Assembly: GCF_029633865.1 (NCBI RefSeq)
Contig: NC_079214.1
Coordinates: 19,098,119-19,162,118, forward strand
DNA length: 64,000 nt
Source of the DNA: Lampris incognitus
Lineage: Eukaryota; Chordata; Actinopteri; Lampriformes; Lampridae
Reading direction: 5' to 3'
Within the stretch, counting starts at the first letter, position 1; each line of letters starts with the position of its first letter. The position numbers were made by a program, and so were the translations under genes. This document shows, piece by piece, positions 60,401 through 64,000 of the stretch. The notes beneath the pieces were generated by a model that saw only the letters and a list, made by a program, of their open reading frames with translations, was not told the DNA's origin and did no database searches.

Positions 60401-63400
60401 CACAGGCATACACAGTCAATGCAGTTTATAAGTGATTTTCAATCGTAACATTTTTGGATGCAACAGTGGAATGTTCACACAAACGTTCACAAATAATTTT
60501 TTTAAATTTCCCCCCCTTTTCTCCCCAATTGTACCTGGCGAATCACCCCGCTCTCTGAGCCATCCCGGTTGCTGCTCCACCTCCTCTGCTGAGTCGGGGA
60601 GGGCTGCAGACTACCACATACCTCCTCTGATACATATAGTCACCAGCTGCTTCTTTTCACCTGACAGTGAGGAGTTTCTCCAGCGGGACATAGCGTGTGA
60701 GAGGATCACGCTATTCCCCCAGTTCCCCTTACCCCCCGAACAGGCGCCCCGACTGACAAGAGGAGGCGCTAGTGCAGCAACCAGGACACACCCCCACATC
60801 CGGCTTCCCACCCGCAGACACGGCCAATTGTGTCTGTAGGGATGCCCGACCAAGCTGGAGGTAACACGGGGGTTCGAACAGGTGAGCCCCCGTGTTGGTA
60901 GGCAACGGAATAGACTGCTATGCTACCTGGATGCCCCCCCCCAAGGGAAATCTTTATTGGTGTCAAATGTATTTAGTTTAACATGGCCTTCCCTTGAGTG
61001 CAGTTCTGTACTTCTTGATTTAACATAAGCTACCACATCTAATTCATCCTTTTAGAGCACAATCCCAGGGTCTCAAATGAACATCAATCAACCAAACAAA
61101 CTCCATAAAACAACAGGATCATAGTATAGTTTACTAGCATGCTAGCAGTATAAACTGTGGTCTTACTTGAAGAAGGCGATGAGGAGGTTGACCATTAGTA
61201 TATACTGTACAAAGAGGTAGACTGCTTGTAGGAGAGGAGTTAGCCACACTCCTGCTGCACACAGGGACTTAACTGCCATCTCGCTGTTGTTGGCACACAC
61301 TGTGGAAAGAAGGTATCTAATGACACACAGATGCAACCTCCACGACACTCGACAAATATCTAATGGCGTACCACACAAGGTAAGTATAATCATCCAGACC
61401 AGTTCCCAATTGCCGCTCATCCTATACGTATCCCAAACTGATGTGGACCCTCAGGTTGAATTTTAAAAGGTAAACATGAAGAGCCAAATTTTCAAGTTGG
61501 GATGGGCAGCGCCATTTTTAGCAGAGATGGGCACAGGCTAAGTTTATTGTGGATAACATAAGAGCGTAAAATACGACTGAAAACGTGAAAAGTACAGCTT
61601 TCCAAACATTCTGGTAGAATTATCGACAAAGGTCGCCTTTGAATTTTGCCGTTTTACCATGGCTTCAACGTGACATTCACAGAGGAATGTAGCACTTCTA
61701 CAATCATGTTACCCAACAGGAAAATGGAAGCATTTTAGCTTTGAAGATGGATATCATGGTATCAATACAAAAAAAGTGCATTCATATCCTACCATAATAG
61801 AACAGCAGCTGGTTCCTGTGTTGCAGCCTATCTTGTCTGATTTGGCTAAACTTTGTGTTGTTGGTATTTCCTTAGCTGTAGCCCTTTTTTTAAGTACTGG
61901 CTGTAACAGAACTACTGTCTGGTAAACATCTGACAAGTCAACTCTTCCTCCCTTCCTCGAATACACTCATAATGACAGGAATAAACTGTGATGAATTACA
62001 ACAGTGCGTGAAACCTTGGGATGCCGACACAGGTCGTCGAGCACAGCCAGGCGTTTTGCTACACCTCAGCCTCAAATGCCCCAGACTCAACTGACGACCA
62101 TTTATTCGCGGCTTTTTATCCAGACCACTTGCTGTTGAGCTGGAGCACTCGATGCTATGATGAAACAAAAAGCTCCGCTCTGCCCACAGAGACTAGCACT
62201 GGCAGAACTGTTTTCCGTGAGAGAAGAGGGGTGAGGGGAACCATGATTAGGCTGTTGCGGGTTTGATTTTGTGTGCTCTAAGTGAAAATCAGCTACCATG
62301 CCATAGTGAGAAGCTTTTTATAAAAAAATCCTTACCCTCATAATCTCCCTTACCATCCTCATCGTCCTTACCATCGATTTCATAGGCATACACTTCCCCG
62401 TACATCATCCAGTACGGTTGGAAGACCACATCTTTGGCCAGCGTCCAGCTGGGCTCTTCGTGTGGGTAAAGGATGGCTTTCCTGGGCACGCCATAGCTCA
62501 ACAGGACAATGGCCATTATTACCACAATATAAAACATGTTGGCAACCTGGAAGAGATGTCGCACAAACTGGATTAAGAATATGACAGATGGCATCACTGC
62601 CTGCATGGACATGAAACTTCCATGGACCACTTTCATTCTGTTTGTTTTGCTGCATACGAGACTTCCTGGATGGTCATCCGTCCAAACTGGCTGCTCCAGG
62701 CACCTGCAGTCAGAGCCGCTTAACTCTTTTTGTCTTGAAAACCTTTTACAAAAGCTTTGATTGTTGTATTTTACATACTTACCAAAAAGGAAAATTCACG
62801 CTTGGTACTTATGGTGTTATGCAATTCATCCCAGCTTTTAGGAAATAGTTTTGTCTGTTTATGCTAAGAGCGATGGCACAATTCCAACATGATAGCCAAA
62901 ACCTTAAGATCCTTGTAAATTATATGAATTCTTTTTTTTGGGGGGGGAGGAGGGGCTTTTCTCCTCAATTGTATTTGGCCAATCACCCCACTCTTCTGAG
63001 CCGTCCTGAATGCTGCTCCACCCACTCTGCTGAGCCAGGGAGGGCTGCAGACTACCACATGCCTCGGCTGCCGCTTCTTGTCACCTGACAGTGAGGCGTT
63101 TCGCCAGGGGGACATAGCGCGTGGGAGGATCACACTGTTCCCCCTCCCCCCTGAACAGGTGCTCCGGCCAACCAGAGGAGGCGCTAGTGCAGTGACCAGG
63201 ACACATACCCACATCTGGCTTCCCACCCGCAGACACGGCCAATTGTGCCTGTAGGGACGCCCGACCAAGCCGGAGGTAACACGGGGATTCGAACCGGGAT
63301 CCCCATGTTGGTAGGCAACGGAATAGACCACTACGCTACCCGGACGCCCCCAAATTATATGAATTCTGTTTTGTTTTTGTTTTTTTAAACCACAATATGA

Positions 63401-63875
63401 TGCAGACTAGAAACCTGAAATCAAATGATTATGTTGCTAATGGCAAGACTGGTGGCAGGTCTGAAATAAAACTTATGCTGCTACTTAGGATTACAGTACC
63501 TGGTCACATCATGTGCGTGAATCATGCAATCTGAAAGCTAGCACTCAATAATTGCTAATGTGAAACCAAATGTCTAATGAATGCAACGTAAAAGTATGCC
63601 TGACTGAAAAGAATGCAACTCACCATTTTAGCAATCATCATGACGTATGGTCCTGCTTGCTGGTTGACAGCCAGGATATCTAGGAGTCGCACGTACCAGA
63701 AAATGATATTGAGACAATAGACAGTTCTCCCAGGGACGAAGGCGACCCCTCCACCCAGCCTCAGTCCGAAGCCCACAAAGAAGGTTACAATGGCCAGAAA
63801 GTCAGACACATTGAAGTAGTCACTGAACCACACTTTGACCTTTTGACTTATCTTTCCTGCTTCTGACATAAACAT
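39377..63875 (-). CDS. trpm7: trpm7, C-terminal part (20 coding exons, 5' end outside window)
   Basis: This is a TRPM7 channel-kinase: a cation channel permeable to Mg, Ca and Zn, fused to an alpha-kinase, acting at the plasma membrane and in vesicles. I joined twenty exons by GT-AG borders with all phases matching, giving 1003 residues plus stop. In order they hold S3-S4, S5 and pore (GEVYAYEID), S6, TRP helix, coiled coil, Ser-rich linker and alpha-kinase. Kinase residues visible are the Lys in IVKSFLPE, the Asp in VLDLQG, the Asp in LTDPSV, the His in FSHW and the HHCNSCC zinc cluster. The linker block [11 protein letters not shown] followed by PVPPRGEP, and the C-terminus MRLML, fit TRPM7 rather than TRPM6. 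No internal stop or frameshift is seen, so I take it as functional. The N-terminal half lies beyond position 64000. Confidence 0.95.
39660..40859 (+). mobile_element. hAT element, 1.2 kb, in trpm7 last intron
   Basis: Inverted ends CAGGGCCGGTTC and CAGGACCGGTCC, with exact 8-bp duplications GCAATGGC (39652-39659 and 40860-40867). It holds only the N-terminal part of a transposase. It is inserted at the edge of a family B SINE. Confidence 0.88.
39738..40550 (+). pseudogene. hAT transposase N-terminal part with TTF-type finger
   Basis: 39738-40157 reads an acidic Ser/Thr-rich leader. After stops, [18 protein letters not shown] and [17 protein letters not shown] form a TTF-type finger typical of ZMYM1-like hATs. 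The catalytic domain is absent. Confidence 0.7.
40868..41197 (-). mobile_element. tRNA-derived SINE, family B
   Basis: The head on the minus strand includes GGTTAGCGCGGTCACCTCAC and GGGTTCGAGCCCCG. The right flank ACTGCAATG (41198-41206) matches 39650-39658 on the far side of the hAT, so the SINE came first. Confidence 0.85.
41293..41399 (-). CDS. trpm7: trpm7 exon: GPANLG loop and zinc cluster
   Basis: A 107-bp exon encoding [15 protein letters not shown] and [14 protein letters not shown]. The GPANLG nucleotide loop and the His-x-Cys-x3-Cys zinc ligands of the kinase are intact. Confidence 0.96.
41542..41593 (-). CDS. trpm7: trpm7 small kinase exon (LTDPSVI)
   Basis: A 52-bp exon reading [16 protein letters not shown]. 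It supplies the second conserved Asp (LTDPSV) of the active site. Acceptor CTGTAG, donor GTAAGT. Confidence 0.93.
41796..42996 (-). mobile_element. Tc1-like transposon in trpm7 intron
   Basis: Inverted ends GATCAGCCAAAACATTAAAA, flanked by TA. Minus-strand transposase pieces: [17 protein letters not shown] and SISKTAGLV (HTH), [11 protein letters not shown] (second Asp) and IEHLWDELE (Glu). Several frameshifts, so it is dead. Confidence 0.88.
43378..43583 (-). CDS. trpm7: trpm7 exon: kinase C-lobe
   Basis: Sixty-eight codons: [36 protein letters not shown] and [20 protein letters not shown]. The His of FSHW is a zinc ligand and the Asp of VLDLQ is the catalytic aspartate in alpha-kinases of this type. 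Confidence 0.96.
43655..44215 (-). mobile_element. RTE LINE 3' end, truncated
   Basis: [38 protein letters not shown] and [19 protein letters not shown] match the C-terminal end of the RTE at 31.4-31.8 kb. A normal 5'-truncated insertion in a trpm7 intron. Confidence 0.85.
44216..44832. other. trpm7 intron, nothing else seen
   Basis: AT-rich, with a G run near 44450. No repeat named. Confidence 0.5.
44833..44915 (-). CDS. trpm7: trpm7 exon: kinase [11 protein letters not shown]
   Basis: An 83-bp exon encoding [17 protein letters not shown] and [11 protein letters not shown], almost unchanged between fish and mammals. Acceptor TTACAG, donor GTAAAT. Confidence 0.95.
45645..45928 (-). CDS. trpm7: trpm7 exon: alpha-kinase N-lobe
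   Basis: Ends phase 0. It carries [48 protein letters not shown] (the Lys is the ATP-binding lysine) and VLHLCLR. Donor GTACAG, acceptor CTTTCAG. Confidence 0.95.
45946..46986. other. trpm7 intron, nothing convincing
   Basis: A 192-codon plus-strand ORF (46226-46804) lies here but has no domain, lies antisense to trpm7 and is not supported by anything else. Confidence 0.4.
46987..47052 (-). CDS. trpm7: trpm7 exon ([11 protein letters not shown])
   Basis: A 66-bp exon encoding [18 protein letters not shown] and PPR, the conserved segment that begins the kinase exchange/dimerisation arm. Acceptor CTGTAG, donor GTAAGA. Confidence 0.94.
47234..47278 (-). CDS. trpm7: trpm7 linker exon (SPFKP)
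   Basis: A 45-bp exon, [14 protein letters not shown], matching the SPFKP-YYS segment that precedes the kinase in TRPM7. Acceptor CCACGCAG, donor GTGAGT. Confidence 0.88.
47635..48023. mobile_element. Palindromic MITE in trpm7 intron
   Basis: Exact 21-bp inverted ends (47635-47655 begins CACTTTAGTATGGGG; 48003-48023 is its complement). AT-rich interior without coding capacity. Confidence 0.8.
48062..48490 (-). mobile_element. tRNA-derived SINE, family A, copy 3
   Basis: Body with CACCTGACGGTGAGG, GACCAGAGGAGGCGC and AACACGGGGATTTGAAC. The target duplication is not clear. Confidence 0.78.
48820..48873 (-). CDS. trpm7: trpm7 linker exon (54 bp)
   Basis: Acceptor GTTACAG, donor GTAAGT. In the frame imposed by its neighbours it reads [18 protein letters not shown]. 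It may be a lineage-specific or optional exon, because 54 bp can be skipped without a frameshift. Confidence 0.72.
49311..49339 (-). CDS. trpm7: trpm7 micro-exon
   Basis: A 29-bp exon reading RAPGDDALN, which lines up with the EEGTLNG-type block just before the SPFKP motif of TRPM7. Acceptor CTTTTAG, donor GTAGGG. Confidence 0.72.
49709..49746 (-). CDS. trpm7: trpm7 small linker exon
   Basis: A 38-bp exon ([13 protein letters not shown]) with acceptor CTCCTAG and donor GTAAGT. I call it because its phase links the neighbouring exons without a stop; sequence conservation is low. Confidence 0.75.
49805..52464 (-). mobile_element. hAT transposon relic (ZBED1-like) in trpm7 intron
   Basis: Ends GGGCTGGACGATTA in inverted orientation, flanked by TTAGAGAT (49797-49804) and TCAGAGAT (52465-52472). 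It contains a BED finger exon and transposase scraps. The middle (about 51240-51840) may be a further insertion that I cannot name. Confidence 0.8.
51839..52189 (-). pseudogene. BED-finger exon of hAT transposase
   Basis: [29 protein letters not shown] and [11 protein letters not shown] form a BED zinc finger with C-x2-C and H-x4-H spacing. Another part (50956-51207: [20 protein letters not shown]) is from the same transposase. Confidence 0.75.
52509..52585 (-). CDS. trpm7: trpm7 linker exon ([13 protein letters not shown])
   Basis: Seventy-seven bases reading [19 protein letters not shown], a substrate-rich linker segment upstream of the kinase. Acceptor TCTTTAG, donor GTAAGA, phase 0 out. 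Confidence 0.88.
52940..53036 (-). CDS. trpm7: trpm7 linker exon ([10 protein letters not shown])
   Basis: Ninety-seven bases, phase 0 in and phase 1 out. It reads [18 protein letters not shown], corresponding to the SSLAGFTD segment of the TRPM7 linker. Acceptor CCACAG, donor GTAAGT. Confidence 0.88.
53341..53435 (-). CDS. trpm7: trpm7 linker exon (HKDSPDLQ)
   Basis: Thirty-one codons reading [16 protein letters not shown] and then a Ser/Gln-rich run, matching the HRDSMDLQ-type block that follows FGAFVG in TRPM7. Acceptor is good (CACGCAG). The donor GTGCTC is weak, so the 3' border is less certain than the others, but the phase agrees on both sides. Confidence 0.8.
54839..55632 (-). CDS. 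trpm7: trpm7 large exon: coiled coil and Ser/Pro-rich linker
   Basis: The first 70 or so residues are the assembly coiled coil ([18 protein letters not shown], then [20 protein letters not shown]). A long Gly/Ser/Pro-rich linker follows ([30 protein letters not shown]) and ends NVEFGAFVG. Donor GTAAGTAT at 54838-54837 is strong and in phase with the next exon. The frame stays open a further 174 codons beyond this donor. Confidence 0.92.
55984..56116 (-). CDS. trpm7: trpm7 exon: post-TRP segment
   Basis: It encodes [19 protein letters not shown] and [15 protein letters not shown], a strongly conserved TRPM6/7 stretch between the TRP helix and the coiled coil. Length 133 bp; acceptor CTCCTGCAG, donor GTGAGT. 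Confidence 0.94.
56404..56895 (-). mobile_element. PLE 3' fragment with GIY-YIG tail
   Basis: The minus strand reads [17 protein letters not shown] and then [16 protein letters not shown], the second half of the GIY-YIG domain, followed by the PLE 3' end with a hammerhead-like core. Confidence 0.7.
56430..56476 (-). ncRNA. Hammerhead ribozyme-like motif (PLE end)
   Basis: Same core as at 3022-3079: CTGAAGA (56476-56470), stem II TCACT/AGTGA, GAAAC (56450-56446), GTC (56439-56437) and TAAAC (56434-56430). Confidence 0.48.
56880..57060 (+). mobile_element. PLE fragment, inverted to the previous one
   Basis: [14 protein letters not shown] (GIY-YIG start) joins directly to PLE 3' sequence complementary to 56510-56650, so the two fragments form a large imperfect palindrome. 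Confidence 0.6.
57130..57180 (-). ncRNA. Hammerhead-like core at PLE 3' side
   Basis: CTGAGGA (57175-57169), stem II GCCTCT/AGAGGC (six perfect pairs), then GAAAC (57149-57145). Stem I and the cleavage triplet are not clear, so this is the weaker case. Confidence 0.35.
57477..59655 (-). pseudogene. Penelope-like element RT with GIY-YIG endonuclease
   Basis: The first frame starts at 59655 and carries the PLE RT domain ([44 protein letters not shown]). After a shift near 58610 come [16 protein letters not shown] and the active-site YVDD in [11 protein letters not shown] stop near 58395 and a shift near 57850 precede the GIY-YIG part ([36 protein letters not shown]). Three lesions, so inactive. 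It lies in a trpm7 intron on the same strand. Confidence 0.9.
59705..59875 (+). mobile_element. PLE terminal repeat, upstream side
   Basis: Shares GTTTATAAG, GGGGATACC and ATTATTGAGCATGCATCAAG with 2990-3150. It contains CTGAAGA (59749-59755) and GAAAC, but the cleavage triplet position reads GAC instead of GTC and stem II has a mismatch. Confidence 0.6.
59969..60147 (-). CDS. trpm7: trpm7 exon: TRP helix
   Basis: It encodes [19 protein letters not shown] followed by [16 protein letters not shown], the TRP helix and the conserved segment behind S6, then a basic stretch [14 protein letters not shown]. Acceptor TTTCCAG, donor GTATGT, length 179 bp. Confidence 0.94.
60510..60941 (-). mobile_element. 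tRNA-derived SINE, family A, copy 4
   Basis: CACCTGACAGTGAGG, GACAAGAGGAGGCGC and AACACGGGGGTTCGAAC. Flanks are C-rich, target duplication unclear. Confidence 0.8.
61167..61299 (-). CDS. trpm7: trpm7 exon: outer pore and S6
   Basis: Acceptor CCACAG and donor GTAAGA. Translation in register starts [17 protein letters not shown], giving two outer-pore cysteines, then [15 protein letters not shown] and [11 protein letters not shown] (S6). Confidence 0.94.
61440..62330. other. trpm7 intron, nothing else seen
   Basis: No named repeat. Short ORFs on both strands have no domain. Confidence 0.5.
62372..62546 (-). CDS. trpm7: trpm7 exon: S5, pore helix and selectivity filter
   Basis: The exon begins [19 protein letters not shown] (S5), passes [19 protein letters not shown] and ends in the filter region [10 protein letters not shown] with phase 1. 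The Glu of GEVY, the key divalent-selectivity residue in TRPM6/7, is present. The end given uses the first of three donors. Two more GTAAGG donors at 62353-62352 and 62335-62334 would lengthen it by 18 or 36 bases in the same frame. Confidence 0.93.
62933..63351 (-). mobile_element. tRNA-derived SINE, family A, copy 5
   Basis: The clearest copy. The head on the minus strand includes GGTTCGAATCCCCGTG. Exact 16-bp duplications AAATTATATGAATTCT flank it (62917-62932 and 63352-63367). Confidence 0.92.
63624..63875 (-). CDS. trpm7: trpm7 exon: S3, S4 and S4-S5 linker
   Basis: Eighty-four codons, phase 0 at both ends; acceptor CTGGAAG-side AG before ATGTTTATG and donor GTGAGT. It encodes [18 protein letters not shown] (S3), then [19 protein letters not shown] (S4) and [10 protein letters not shown]. 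The S3-S4 loop ([13 protein letters not shown]) looks about nine residues shorter than the mammalian loop I recall. Confidence 0.95.
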
Positions 63876-64000
63876 CTGGAAGGAAAAGAAGAGAGGAGAG
63901 GAAGAATGGATAAAGAGGTAATCAAGCAATAGAAATGCTTAAAAAAATGTAAAACATCACCGCAAAAAAAAAAAGGAACAAAAAATTAAACTCACTACAG

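Noticed and set aside
1-64000. CRISPR-like arrays, prophage or bacterial operons
   Set aside because: None seen; the sequence is vertebrate in gene structure and repeat content.

Overview
The window looks like nuclear DNA of a ray-finned (teleost) fish. It holds multi-exon genes with GT-AG introns, several tRNA-derived SINE copies, RTE and Penelope-like retroelements, many hAT DNA transposons, a Tc1-like element and two Ty3/Gypsy elements. No bacterial-style gene layout is present. I cannot name the species.

Right half (about 38.5-64 kb, minus strand): the 3' part of a trpm7 gene. Twenty coding exons can be joined with every splice phase in register. They run from 63875 down to the stop codon at 39377-39379 and give 1003 residues. 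They encode transmembrane segments S3-S6 with the pore, the TRP helix, the coiled coil, a Ser-rich linker and the complete alpha-kinase domain with its zinc site. The 5' part of the gene lies beyond the right edge. The introns carry a Tc1-like element, two hAT elements, a Penelope-like element (PLE), an RTE tail, a palindromic MITE and tRNA-derived SINEs. Two splicing features stand out: three in-frame splice donors 18 bp apart just after the pore filter, and an open reading frame that continues 174 codons past the donor of the large linker exon.

Left half (about 0-33 kb): a small selenoprotein gene of the SelW2 group (minus strand, 9257 to 7776) with an in-frame TGA in a Cys-Ser-Gly-Sec motif and a plausible SECIS element downstream at 7483-7543. 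A second copy in the same orientation is spread over 20.2-33.1 kb. It is a pseudogene: its start codon, an acceptor, the reading frame and the SECIS core are damaged, exon 2 is not found, and a retroposon sits inside the SECIS stem. A trace of a third copy lies inverted at the left edge. Between and inside these copies are nested insertions. A ZBED-type hAT (9625-15276) holds a SINE, a miniature LTR element and a second hAT relic. A Gypsy element (16275-20106) holds gag and pol. An RTE element (22.5-31.9 kb) is broken by a MITE, another repeat that itself contains a hAT, and a 4.36 kb hAT with an exact 8-bp target duplication.

Middle (31.9-38.5 kb): SINEs, a degraded ZMYM1-like hAT, and a perfect 25-bp hairpin just beyond the trpm7 3' end. 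Only trpm7 and the first SelW2-like copy look like working host genes. Everything else I can identify is mobile DNA or its debris.
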